Both the position numbers and the translations under genes were made by a program. 49,228 nucleotides of DNA from Lachnospiraceae bacterium (GTDB taxonomy: Bacteria; Bacillota_A; Clostridia; Lachnospirales; Lachnospiraceae): positions 1 through 49,228 of the forward strand of contig JAEEWS010000016.1 of the NCBI GenBank assembly GCA_016287765.1, written 5' to 3'. Below, in pieces: positions 8,838 through 16,948 of the stretch. The first letter of the stretch is position 1. Every line of letters begins with the position of its first letter. The notes beneath the pieces are model-generated. The model saw only the letters and a list, made by a program, of their open reading frames with translations. It was not told the DNA's origin and made no database searches.

Positions 8838-10245
8838 AATACTTCGTCAATTCCTTATAAAGAGTTTTTCCGGCATCGTTCTTCGGTATCTCATCTATTA
8901 CGATCACCTTGAATGCGGAATGATTAAGCTTCGTCTTGGAAACCACAAAATCCCTTACTTTTTCGGAATATGTTTCGTCTGTAAGGAAAATATACATGTG
9001 ATCATCGACTCCGGAGCTTGCAACCTCAATTTCAAACTCGCCCTTGATCATTCGATCGATCTCATCAAGGTTTACCCGGTTTCCAAAGATCTTAAGGAAT
9101 CTCTTTTTGCGGCCTACAATGTAATAGAAACCATCATTATCAAACTGTGCCATGTCTCCGGTTTCAAGACGTCCATGTCTTTCATCGCCCAGGCTGAGAT
9201 CTTCTCCGCATATTGCATATCCAAGGGTAACATTCTGCCCCTCGTATACCAATTCACCTGTCGTAAATGGCTCGTTTATCTCTTTTCCTTCCGTATCTAT
9301 AAGTGTAAATTTCCCACCGGGGATCGGAATTCCCATTGAGCCTTTCTTTTCAACGGCTCTTTCCGGAGGCAGATACCCCATTCTGGAGGTTGCTTCCGCA
9401 GCTCCATACATTACTACAAAATTCTTTCCTGTTTCTTCTGCATATTTAGCAAACTTCTCGTGGAGCTCGGGAGTTATCTTTCCGCCTGCCTGTGTCATTG
9501 TCCTGAGTGACGGAAGCTCCATGCGATAAAAACGCAGTTTATCAAGCATCTCATAAGTGTAAGGAACTCCCCCGAAAGAAGTCGCTTTAGCTTCCTTAAA
9601 GAAACTCCAGAATTCTTTCTGCATTAAAGTTTTATCTGTGAGAAGCAATGTCCCTCCCACAAGATAATGGGAATTGATTATCGAAAGGCCGTAAACGTAA
9701 TTCATGGGAAGTGTTGTGATCGGCCTTTCTGTAGCATCCAGCTTCAAATATTCTGCTATTGAAGTTGCATTATCAAGAAGATTCGTGTAAGTCTGCCTTA
9801 CAAATTTAGGAGAGCCTGTAGATCCGGACGTGGTGATCAAAAGCGCAAGTTCTTCATAAAGCGGATATTCCTTACCGAAATCGGTTTTCAAAAGTGCGTA
9901 ATCCCGGGCTTCATAAACCTTTTTTGTTTCCCGGAATCTGTCTGCTAAGTCAGCAGGTACCCAAAGATAGGCGGGAAGATAATTCCCGATCAATTCGTTC
10001 AATAATACTTCATCAAGGTTACTGCTTAATTGAACCGATACTATCCCGTTATTTACAAATCCGACGTATCCTATCACCGAACCGATCACATTTCTGCATA
10101 AAGTAAAAACAAGACATCTTCTTCCGATCTTTTCAACAAGCTTATCTGTTTCAGCCTTTAATTGTCCGTAGGTAAGTTTGTTTCCAAACTCATCCTCCAG
10201 CGCAATGTTATTCTCAAATTTCTCTAAATCCCACATCTTTGACAT
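8827..10245 (-). CDS. Acyl/aryl-AMP ligase (ANL superfamily, carrier-protein loading)
   Basis: Predicted to adenylate an acid and load it onto the ACP encoded at 12082-12321. The core motifs are TTSGSTGSPK (residues 138-147 from the chosen start), YGAAEATSR, ETGDMAQ, the hinge-region GRKKRFLK and the C-terminal catalytic lysine in NDAGKTLYKEL. The size (472) resembles stand-alone adenylation proteins and short acyl-CoA synthetases. The open frame runs to 10284, but ATG at 10245 has GAGGAA 6 bases upstream and avoids most of the overlap, so I choose it. Substrate class (fatty, hydroxy or amino acid) is unresolved; I do not see the conserved Asp of the amino-acid adenylation A4 motif. Confidence 0.88.
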   Translation of the reverse strand: MSKMWDLEKFENNIALEDEFGNKLTYGQLKAETDKLVEKIGRRCLVFTLCRNVIGSVIGYVGFVNNGIVSVQLSSNLDEVLLNELIGNYLPAYLWVPADLADRFRETKKVYEARDYALLKTDFGKEYPLYEELALLITTSGSTGSPKFVRQTYTNLLDNATSIAEYLKLDATERPITTLPMNYVYGLSIINSHYLVGGTLLLTDKTLMQKEFWSFFKEAKATSFGGVPYTYEMLDKLRFYRMELPSLRTMTQAGGKITPELHEKFAKYAEETGKNFVVMYGAAEATSRMGYLPPERAVEKKGSMGIPIPGGKFTLIDTEGKEINEPFTTGELVYEGQNVTLGYAICGEDLSLGDERHGRLETGDMAQFDNDGFYYIVGRKKRFLKIFGNRVNLDEIDRMIKGEFEIEVASSGVDDHMYIFLTDETYSEKVRDFVVSKTKLNHSAFKVIVIDEIPKNDAGKTLYKELTKYYEA

Positions 10246-10255
10246 TGTCAGTTCC

Positions 10256-11230
10256 TCACTGCTCTTCCGAAAGTGCCCTTTCAATTCTTTCAGCGATCTG
10301 TTCCGCAGTCAATCCGCATTCTTCCAAAAGATATTGATAGCTTCCTGCATGCGGAAAGAAGTCTTTTATACCGATAATGATCTGCGAAGGCTTCTTTCTT
10401 AAAGGTGCAAGAAATTCCGAAACTGCACTTCCCAGTCCCCCGATAACGCTTCCTTCTTCAACCGTTACGATCAGTTTTTTCCCTAATTCCTCACGGACTG
10501 TTTCTTCATCCAAGGGCTTAATGGTGTGCATATCAATTACGGTTGCATCAATTCCTTTTGCCGCCAGGATCTCTGCCGCCATTTTGCTGTAATAGACCAT
10601 TGTTCCGCAGGCAATGATCGCGATGTCCCTGCCTTCTCTTATCCTGATCGCCTTACCGATCTTAAAATCGATATCTTCTTCGTAGACCACCGGAAGCCCG
10701 GGGCCACCCGTAAGTCTTAAATACGCAGGCTTGTCATAATCGCAAAGAGCTTCAACTGTTTTTACGATCTCCACGCCGTCTGCGGGATTGATCACGGTCA
10801 TGCCCGGAATGGCTCTCATTACCGCTCCGTCTTCGATCCCGTAATGGGAATTACCCAACTGCGAAAGTATCAGGCCGGATGCCAAGCCCACAGTTTTTAT
10901 GTTTAACTGCATGTATCCCATGTTCATGCGCACCTGTTCACAAGCACGCATAGTAATAAAGGGCGAGAACGATGTCGCAAAAACATTTGTTCCGTCCTTT
11001 GCCAATCCTGCTGCCACTCCGATCAGATTCTGTTCTGCAATCCCCACATTGATAAAACGATCGGGGAACTCTTCACGAAACCTCACCAGTCCCGAAGACT
11101 GTGCAAGATCTGCAGATAACACATAGAAATCATCATGTTCCTTGGCTGCCTCAAGCATAGCCTGCCCGAACGTCGCACGTGCTCCGAGACGCGACCACAA
11201 TTTTGCTTTACTTTTCTTTATCTCAATCAT
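10256..11230 (-). CDS. Transketolase C-terminal subunit (pyrimidine/C-domain)
   Basis: The second half of a split transketolase, 324 residues. The pyrimidine-binding domain contains the NVGIAEQN motif, in which Glu66 would activate the thiamine cofactor, followed by the transketolase C-terminal domain. Together with the product of 11227-12063 it should transfer a two-carbon ketol unit between a ketose donor and an aldehyde acceptor. The two genes overlap by 4 bases (ATGA). Split transketolases occur in many Clostridia for pentose metabolism, but the position inside an acyl-activation block of a glycan operon suggests a dedicated acceptor. A DXP-synthase-like or 2-oxoacid-using role cannot be ruled out. 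Confidence 0.9.
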   Translation of the reverse strand: MIEIKKSKAKLWSRLGARATFGQAMLEAAKEHDDFYVLSADLAQSSGLVRFREEFPDRFINVGIAEQNLIGVAAGLAKDGTNVFATSFSPFITMRACEQVRMNMGYMQLNIKTVGLASGLILSQLGNSHYGIEDGAVMRAIPGMTVINPADGVEIVKTVEALCDYDKPAYLRLTGGPGLPVVYEEDIDFKIGKAIRIREGRDIAIIACGTMVYYSKMAAEILAAKGIDATVIDMHTIKPLDEETVREELGKKLIVTVEEGSVIGGLGSAVSEFLAPLRKKPSQIIIGIKDFFPHAGSYQYLLEECGLTAEQIAERIERALSEEQ

Positions 11231-12063
11231 ACATCCGCCTCAAGTTCCCGAAGTGCTGCCTCCAACTGATCCGCTGTCAGTCTGTTGTGATGCCACTCGT
11301 TGTTATTTTCCATGAAGCTGATGCCTTTTCCTTTTATCGTGTTTCCAATGATTGCTTTTGGCATCCCCTCATTATGAGGTGCCTTTAATGCGTCAAGGAC
11401 CTGCTCCACATCGTTTCCGTCAATTTCAAAGGTCTGAAAGCCAAGTGCCTTAAGCATTTCAGTATATCTGTCGGAAATGTTCATAATGCTTTCGCTTTGT
11501 CCGTCACTCTGCATGTGATTGTTGTCGATCACGAGCGTAAAATTATCAAGCTTGAAATTCACCGCAGACATGCAGGCTTCCCAAACAGAGCCCTCATTGC
11601 TTTCTCCGTTTCCGCAGACTACAAATGTCTTGTAAGCGTAACCTTTAAGCTTTGCGGCAAGCGCCATTCCGACAGCCATAGAGATTCCCTGCCCCAGGCT
11701 TCCGGAAGACGCTTCGATTCCAAGCTCCGGTTTCATGACAGGATGGGCAATGAGATCCGATCCGTCAGCCATGAAAGTATCAAGTGTTTCCTCATCCATC
11801 AGCCCAAATTCCGCAAGAGCAGTGTAAAGTGCAAGAACTCCGTGACCTTTGCTTAAGATAAACTTGTCACGTTCTGCGTATGACAGCGATTTATCGCTTG
11901 TGTTCATTACCGCTCCGTACAAAACCGCCATTATTTCCATTAAAGACATGGCTCCTCCGATGTGGGCATTTCCACCGCAACGGTTCGCCATCTTTAAACC
12001 CGTGATCCGCATGTGCTTTGCTTTATCCTGAAGCTCCCGGATCAGTTCTTTTTTATCTGTCAT
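11227..12063 (-). CDS. Transketolase N-terminal subunit (diphosphate-binding domain)
   Basis: The thiamine-diphosphate-binding half of the split transketolase, 278 residues. Canonical signatures are NAHIGGAMS (His34), SKGHG (His74), GSLGQG and a late HHNRL. The TPP motif, usually GDG followed after about 27 residues by N, here reads GNG (151-153, codon AAC for residue 152) and ends DNN. In known transketolases the replaced Asp ligates the metal bound to the cofactor. Asn might still coordinate the metal, or activity may be altered. The gene starts 18 bases after the ACP stop codon. Confidence 0.9.
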   Translation of the reverse strand: MTDKKELIRELQDKAKHMRITGLKMANRCGGNAHIGGAMSLMEIMAVLYGAVMNTSDKSLSYAERDKFILSKGHGVLALYTALAEFGLMDEETLDTFMADGSDLIAHPVMKPELGIEASSGSLGQGISMAVGMALAAKLKGYAYKTFVVCGNGESNEGSVWEACMSAVNFKLDNFTLVIDNNHMQSDGQSESIMNISDRYTEMLKALGFQTFEIDGNDVEQVLDALKAPHNEGMPKAIIGNTIKGKGISFMENNNEWHHNRLTADQLEAALRELEADV

Positions 12064-12081
12064 AGTCAGTTCCCGTAAGCT

Positions 12082-12321
12082 TTACTCAATTACAATATCG
12101 TACTTCTTTAAGAGTTCGATCCCTTTTTCATAGCTGTTGAAATCCACGATGTCATCTGTTTCAAACTGGATATCGAATGTATCTTCAAGTTCGCTGATCA
12201 GCCCCATGTGTCCGACAGAGTCCCACGCAGGAACATCCTGATAAGAAAGTCCCTTAAGTTCGCTTTCCTCTACGTCAAGGCTCTCAGTAAATGCTTTATT
12301 GTACTTTTCTCTGTTGTTCAT
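12082..12321 (-). CDS. Acyl carrier protein
   Basis: A 79-residue, acidic, helical carrier protein with the phosphopantetheine site in WDSVGHMGL (Ser35). It differs from the housekeeping AcpP motif (DSLDTVEL), as expected for a pathway-specific carrier. It sits between the isomerase-like gene and the transketolase pair. Probable partners in the operon are the AMP ligase, the FabZ-like dehydratase, the thioesterase and perhaps LuxE. Confidence 0.92.
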   Translation of the reverse strand: MNNREKYNKAFTESLDVEESELKGLSYQDVPAWDSVGHMGLISELEDTFDIQFETDDIVDFNSYEKGIELLKKYDIVIE

Positions 12322-12357
12322 CTTAATTTTTCTCCTTATATTCTTTGATCAGATCTC

Positions 12358-13848
12358 TTAAATATCAAAAACATTTTCCGCAGGATACGGGACAGACTTC
12401 GGTCTGTTGTAATCTATCTCGTCAATCCCGAGCTGCTTTAACACCGCAACCAGTTCTTTACCGTAATGTCCGAAAAGAACCGCACAATGATTCGGAAATT
12501 GTTTCTCGAGGATCACGTTCCTCACAAATCTTTCCATCTCAGGGATCGCAATGATCCCTTTTGATCCGTAAGTTTCCGTTTCTACGGGAAGGATCTCTCC
12601 TTCCGCTACATAAGCTCGGATCTTGCCGTCTCTCATGCCCTGTAGCCTGAAGATGGTCGCATCTCCCGGAACGATCGTTCCCTGTATTGTTCCTTTTGAT
12701 TTTTCTTCACCTATAAGCTGCCTGTTTACAAAATGATAGTCCAAAGTAGCTTTATTCAGCTTACATGACGAAACATTTCCGCAATGATATCCGAGAAAAA
12801 GATCCGTTATTTCGTACTTTTTACCGTTAAACTCTTTTCCATTTATGTTCTTCTCGTAATCTTCCCGGGAAACGTTATTGTTAATGTTAAGGATCATCAC
12901 CGTATCATTGCATATGCATTGTCCGATGTATTCACTTACTGCGCCGTAGGTATCGACTTCACATGCAACAGGATAGCCTTTTGCTGCCATCCTGCTGTTG
13001 ACGTAGCAGGGTACAAAGCCAAAGCTTAGCGGAAACGCCGGCCAGCAAGTAGATGTCAGCGTAACAAATTTCCGGTTTCCTTTGTGATTTCTGATCCAGT
13101 CTTCAAGTGTCAGCTCGTATTGTGCCAACTGAGCCAGCACCTCAGGTGTCTTGATCTCACCGAAGTCTTCCTTCATTTCGGAAACGACCTTTTCGATCCT
13201 CCTGTCATCCTCGTGTTTCTTAAAGGAATCAAAAAGCTCCATTTCTGAGTATTCTGAGATCTCTGCACCGATATCATACAAAAGATGATTGGGTGCACTT
13301 GCTGCAAGATAAGATGACGGTCTCGGCCCGATCGAGATCAGTTTAAGATCTCTGATCCCCATCAACGCCCTCGCGATCGGGATAAAATCATGTATCAGTT
13401 CAACACACTGTTTTACAGTTCCGCAGGGATGCGCGGGAACATAAACATTTGTTTTTCTGAGTTTTAAGGCATAGCAGGCATTTATGAAACCGCTCAATGA
13501 ATCTTTTCTTTCTTCAATGAAAGGGCCTTCGCCCTCTTCTGCCGCAGCAAAAAGCATAACAGGTCCGTCAAACTCTTTTGCAAAGAGTGTCCCTGCCGAT
13601 TCCGGACCGTAATTGGCATAATAAAGGCAAACCGCGTTACATTCGGATTTTTCAAGCTCCCTCATTGCCCGCTTGATGTTTACTTCATTATCCGTAATGA
13701 TCACTGAACACTCGCAGACATCGTCTTCACTGTATTTTTCTCTGAAAGCTTCAACAAGCTTTTTTCTGTTTTCAGCGGCTATTTCCGCAGGTAACCAATC
13801 CGTACTCCCTACGACAATGCCCAATTTCACATCGGGAACATTTTTCAT
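12358..13848 (-). CDS. L-fucose/L-arabinose isomerase-like protein
   Basis: A 496-residue protein of the FucI/AraA superfamily, whose members interconvert aldoses and ketoses with Mn2+. The N-terminal Rossmann-like part shows a LYYANYG stretch and PAHPCGT; the C-terminal part has CEVDTYGAVSEY (a candidate metal Glu) and GYHCGN (candidate His). Where many relatives have a D-W-N-N-type motif, this protein has NINNN, so the metal Asp may be Asn. The frame begins at a GTG sharing one base with the FabZ-like stop; the ATG at 13848 has GGAG 7 bases upstream and is preferred. In context it may isomerise the ketose made by the transketolase. Substrate unknown. Confidence 0.8.
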   Translation of the reverse strand: MKNVPDVKLGIVVGSTDWLPAEIAAENRKKLVEAFREKYSEDDVCECSVIITDNEVNIKRAMRELEKSECNAVCLYYANYGPESAGTLFAKEFDGPVMLFAAAEEGEGPFIEERKDSLSGFINACYALKLRKTNVYVPAHPCGTVKQCVELIHDFIPIARALMGIRDLKLISIGPRPSSYLAASAPNHLLYDIGAEISEYSEMELFDSFKKHEDDRRIEKVVSEMKEDFGEIKTPEVLAQLAQYELTLEDWIRNHKGNRKFVTLTSTCWPAFPLSFGFVPCYVNSRMAAKGYPVACEVDTYGAVSEYIGQCICNDTVMILNINNNVSREDYEKNINGKEFNGKKYEITDLFLGYHCGNVSSCKLNKATLDYHFVNRQLIGEEKSKGTIQGTIVPGDATIFRLQGMRDGKIRAYVAEGEILPVETETYGSKGIIAIPEMERFVRNVILEKQFPNHCAVLFGHYGKELVAVLKQLGIDEIDYNRPKSVPYPAENVFDI

Positions 13849-13850
13849 CA

Positions 13851-14360
13851 CTATTCTCCGTCTTTAGGTTCTTTCTTTTCCACAGGCTTCGGTCTGTACT
13901 GATAAAAGATTTCCGGTATCAGGATCGTGTTATCCATCTCCGCTACAAGCTTACCGTCTACAGATGCTGTAACGTGCCCCTTGCAAAGACCTCTTTTAAA
14001 AGAATAAACCTGTGCATCGATGTCCAGTCTGTCTCCGGGATGCACTTCCTCATGGAAAGTAACATCCACTTTATAGCCGTGTGCTACTTTGCCTTCCATT
14101 CCTTCGCATGTTGTGATCGCCACCGTCAGCATCTGTGACATTGCTTCAACCTGCAGGCATCCCGGCATGTTCGGATTTCCGGGAAAGTGCTTGGGAAAAT
14201 ACCACTCATTGTTTGTCAGGTTCTTGAAGCCCTTGGCGTATTTTCCGGGCAGTACCTCAGTAACCCTGTCTATCATCAGAAAAGGATATCTGTTGGGCTG
14301 ATACTCCTGTAATTCCTGTGCGTTTAATGAAAACGGCTTTAATTCTCTTTCTTCGCTCAC
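13851..14360 (-). CDS. FabZ-like 3-hydroxyacyl-ACP dehydratase (hotdog fold)
   Basis: A 169-residue hotdog-fold protein that matches FabZ throughout: YPFLMIDRV near residue 25, then HFPGNPNMPGCLQVEAMSQ with catalytic His58 and Glu72. FabZ removes water from 3-hydroxyacyl-ACP. It carries an extra Lys/Glu-rich C-terminal tail. No FabG, FabH or FabF is present in this operon, so it is unlikely to run a full elongation cycle; it may dehydrate one dedicated hydroxyacyl carrier substrate, or serve as a non-catalytic hotdog. It is preceded by the PglD-like gene by only 2 bases. Confidence 0.9.
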   Translation of the reverse strand: MSEERELKPFSLNAQELQEYQPNRYPFLMIDRVTEVLPGKYAKGFKNLTNNEWYFPKHFPGNPNMPGCLQVEAMSQMLTVAITTCEGMEGKVAHGYKVDVTFHEEVHPGDRLDIDAQVYSFKRGLCKGHVTASVDGKLVAEMDNTILIPEIFYQYRPKPVEKKEPKDGE

Positions 14361-14362
14361 TC

Positions 14363-15037
14363 TTAATCCTCCTTGTCAGGTGCTTTTTTGGAAAAAACAC
14401 CTCTTCCTTCATTCTTTCTTATCACTCTTGCAGGATTTCCCATTACGATCATTCCGGGCTCGATATCACGAAAGACTATGGAGCCTGCCGAAATCTCCAC
14501 ATCGTCTCCTATTTTCAGACCTTGTAACGTTCCCACCATAAAACCTATGAAAACACGTTCTCCGATTATATTCGCGCCTCCGATCTCCACGTTGGCACCG
14601 ATAACGGTGTGCTTACCGATGTGTATGTCATGTCCGATCACAGCATGTGGCTGAACATAAACATTGTCCTCCAATGTCACACACGAAGTTGTCGTTACTC
14701 CTTCGCAGATTGTCACACCTTCTCCGATCTTTGAGCTCTCGTCAATGTACACTCCCGGATGGATCAATGTTGCGAGCTTCACTCCGTTTTCCTTAAGTCT
14801 GTTATAGAGTAATTCTCTAATTCTCGGTTCTCCTATGGCAATAGTAACTTCAAGATCATTAAACACTTCTCTTGCTGCCCTGAAGGTGTACACCGGGATT
14901 CCAAGCACCTGCTTTATGCTTTCATTGTCATCGATAAAAACGATCTTTTCCCATCTGTTTTCAATCTTATTTATCTTTCGGGCTATGATCTCCACCTCAC
15001 GCCCGAGCCCGCTTGCTCCATAAATTCCAAGGATCAT
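14363..15037 (-). CDS. PglD-like sugar O/N-acetyltransferase
   Basis: Likely acetylates the 4-amino group of a UDP-4-amino-4,6-dideoxy-HexNAc made by the PglE-like aminotransferase. The 224 residues have an N-terminal Rossmann-like UDP-sugar domain ([12 protein letters not shown]) and a left-handed beta-helix with hexapeptide repeats from about 95 to 205. The [13 protein letters not shown] stretch carries the candidate catalytic His of the PglD/NeuD family. It overlaps the PglC-like gene by 4 bases. The acyl donor is normally acetyl-CoA, but with an ACP module next to it a different acyl donor is possible. Confidence 0.87.
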   Translation of the reverse strand: MILGIYGASGLGREVEIIARKINKIENRWEKIVFIDDNESIKQVLGIPVYTFRAAREVFNDLEVTIAIGEPRIRELLYNRLKENGVKLATLIHPGVYIDESSKIGEGVTICEGVTTTSCVTLEDNVYVQPHAVIGHDIHIGKHTVIGANVEIGGANIIGERVFIGFMVGTLQGLKIGDDVEISAGSIVFRDIEPGMIVMGNPARVIRKNEGRGVFSKKAPDKED

Positions 15038-15657
15038 TTTTTCTCCTCTGTCCCCATAAACTCAGGGCAATCAATGCTGATCCCCTCATGTTTAAGAACC
15101 ACTGCTATTGTTTTGATAATAATCTTAAGGTCACTGAGAAATGTGATCTTTTCTACGTATTTCACGTCCATCTCAAGTTTATTGTCCCAGGAGATTTCGT
15201 TCCTGCCGTTCACCTGAGCAAGACCTGTAAGCCCCGGACGTACATCGTGCCTGTGACTCTGTCTTTCATTGTACCTCGGCAGATAACGCACCAGTAACGG
15301 TCTCGGGCCGACTATTGCCATATCTCCCTTTATTATATTGAATAATTCGGGGAGTTCATCAAGAGATGTGGATCTTAAGATCTTTCCAAATCTCGGCAGT
15401 CTTTTGTCATCAGGTAACAACTCGCCGTTTTCATCTCTTTCATCTGTCATAGAACGAAATTTGAAGATCTTAAAGATCCTTCCATTTTTTCCCGGTCTTT
15501 CCTGCTTGAACAAAACCGGACTTCCGAGTTTTATCCTGACCATCAGCGCAGTGATCGCCAAAATCGGTGAAAATAAAACGAGAGCCACTGTCGCCATGAT
15601 CAGATCCAGTGGCCTTTTTATCAATAATTCATATACCCCGTAAGGCTTGTGGGACAT
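15034..15657 (-). CDS. PglC-like phosphoglycosyl transferase
   Basis: A small monotopic phosphoglycosyl transferase (207 residues) that starts glycan assembly by moving sugar-1-phosphate from a UDP-sugar to undecaprenyl phosphate at the membrane. It has one N-terminal hydrophobic re-entrant segment (residues ~16-40), the KFRSM motif, the catalytic Asp-Glu pair in [16 protein letters not shown] and [14 protein letters not shown]. Size and motifs are those of PglC rather than the larger WbaP. With the PglD/PglE-like neighbours the first sugar is probably di-N-acetylbacillosamine or a relative. Confidence 0.92.
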   Translation of the reverse strand: MSHKPYGVYELLIKRPLDLIMATVALVLFSPILAITALMVRIKLGSPVLFKQERPGKNGRIFKIFKFRSMTDERDENGELLPDDKRLPRFGKILRSTSLDELPELFNIIKGDMAIVGPRPLLVRYLPRYNERQSHRHDVRPGLTGLAQVNGRNEISWDNKLEMDVKYVEKITFLSDLKIIIKTIAVVLKHEGISIDCPEFMGTEEKK

Positions 15658-15706
15658 ACTCCGTATCTCCTATATTTTATGATCTTTGTTTTTTATGCTC
15701 TTTAAA

Positions 15707-16948
15707 TCATTCGAAGCACTTTTTGACTGCATCTATGATCACGTCCTGCTCATATTCAGTCATCTTATTGTCACTTGGAAGGCACATACCCCTTTTAAAA
15801 AGATCAGCTCCCACATCTTCTTTATTGTATATAAAATCATTAATCCTATACATCGGTTGTAAATGCATCGGTTTCCACATGTGCCTTCCCTCTGCATTAA
15901 ATTCGCCTAAGGTGTTAAGGATCTCCGAAGGACAAGATTTACCGATTTCCGGAACGAAACTGATTTCTTTATCTGTCATTTCCTGCTTACACAAAGCTTC
16001 TTTATCAATCAGCAGACAACTGAGCCAAAAATTGGGACAGGATTTTTTTTCATCCCACGGATTCATCTTTACAGGAAGGTCTTTAAATCCTTCCTTATAC
16101 CTTTCCCAAATAGCTCTTTTTTGAGCTATATGTTCATCAAGGTGGTTTAACTGTCCCCGTATCACACCAGCGATCACATTTGACATTCTGTAATTGTAGC
16201 CCATATCCTCATGCTGATACCACGGAGCCGCTTCTCTGCTCTGTGTGGACCATTTTCTTACTTTTTTTGCATCTTCCTCGGAGTTTGTTAAAAACATCCC
16301 CCCTGAGCTTCCGGTTATGATCTTGTTCCCGTTAAAGCTTAAAGCGACATAATCCCCAAAGCTTCCGGTGTCTTGTCCTTCATAGGTCGCTCCCAGGGAC
16401 TCGGCAGCATCTTCGATCAAAAGAGCATTATGTTTCTCACAAACTGCCTTTATCTCTTTGATCTTACCGGGTGTACCGTAAAGATGAGCTATAATTACCA
16501 GTCTTACTTCCGGATACTTTTCGAATGCTTTCTCCAGTGCGACAGGATCAATGTTCCATGTATCACTTTCTGCATCTACAAAAACGCATTCTCCATTCTC
16601 ATAAGCTACGGGATTTAAGGTAGCCGCAAACGTGAGATCGGAGCACATTACTTTATGTCCCTCAAGGACTCCATGTCCGGTTTTGGCCTTTCCGTACAGT
16701 TTTTCCCCTGCCAGTTTCACGCACATGTGAAGGGCTGCCGTTCCGCTTGATAACGCAACTGCATGTTTCACCCCAACTTTATCGGAAATTCTTTTTTCTA
16801 TTTCATTGATGTTTTCACCTAAAGTGCTCATCCAGTTTGTTTGGTAGGCTTTTTCCATATAAAGGAGCTCTTCGCCGTGCATTGTCGGAGAGGACAACCA
16901 TACTTTGCTATTTAGTTTTTCAATTTTATGCCTTGATCGATCGAACAT
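15707..16948 (-). CDS. DegT/DnrJ/EryC1 aminotransferase, PglE-like
   Basis: PLP-dependent transfer of an amino group to a 4-keto nucleotide sugar. The 413 residues show SSGTAALH, IEDAAESLGATY and the Schiff-base lysine in SFNGNKIITGSSGG, all standard for the DegT family. The N-terminal LSSPTMHGEE stretch and length match PglE-type enzymes for UDP-4-amino sugars. It overlaps the upstream ligase-like gene by 23 bases and is followed after 49 bases by the PglC-like gene. The 4-keto substrate would come from a PglF-type dehydratase, which I do not find in this window. Confidence 0.9.
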   Translation of the reverse strand: MFDRSRHKIEKLNSKVWLSSPTMHGEELLYMEKAYQTNWMSTLGENINEIEKRISDKVGVKHAVALSSGTAALHMCVKLAGEKLYGKAKTGHGVLEGHKVMCSDLTFAATLNPVAYENGECVFVDAESDTWNIDPVALEKAFEKYPEVRLVIIAHLYGTPGKIKEIKAVCEKHNALLIEDAAESLGATYEGQDTGSFGDYVALSFNGNKIITGSSGGMFLTNSEEDAKKVRKWSTQSREAAPWYQHEDMGYNYRMSNVIAGVIRGQLNHLDEHIAQKRAIWERYKEGFKDLPVKMNPWDEKKSCPNFWLSCLLIDKEALCKQEMTDKEISFVPEIGKSCPSEILNTLGEFNAEGRHMWKPMHLQPMYRINDFIYNKEDVGADLFKRGMCLPSDNKMTEYEQDVIIDAVKKCFE

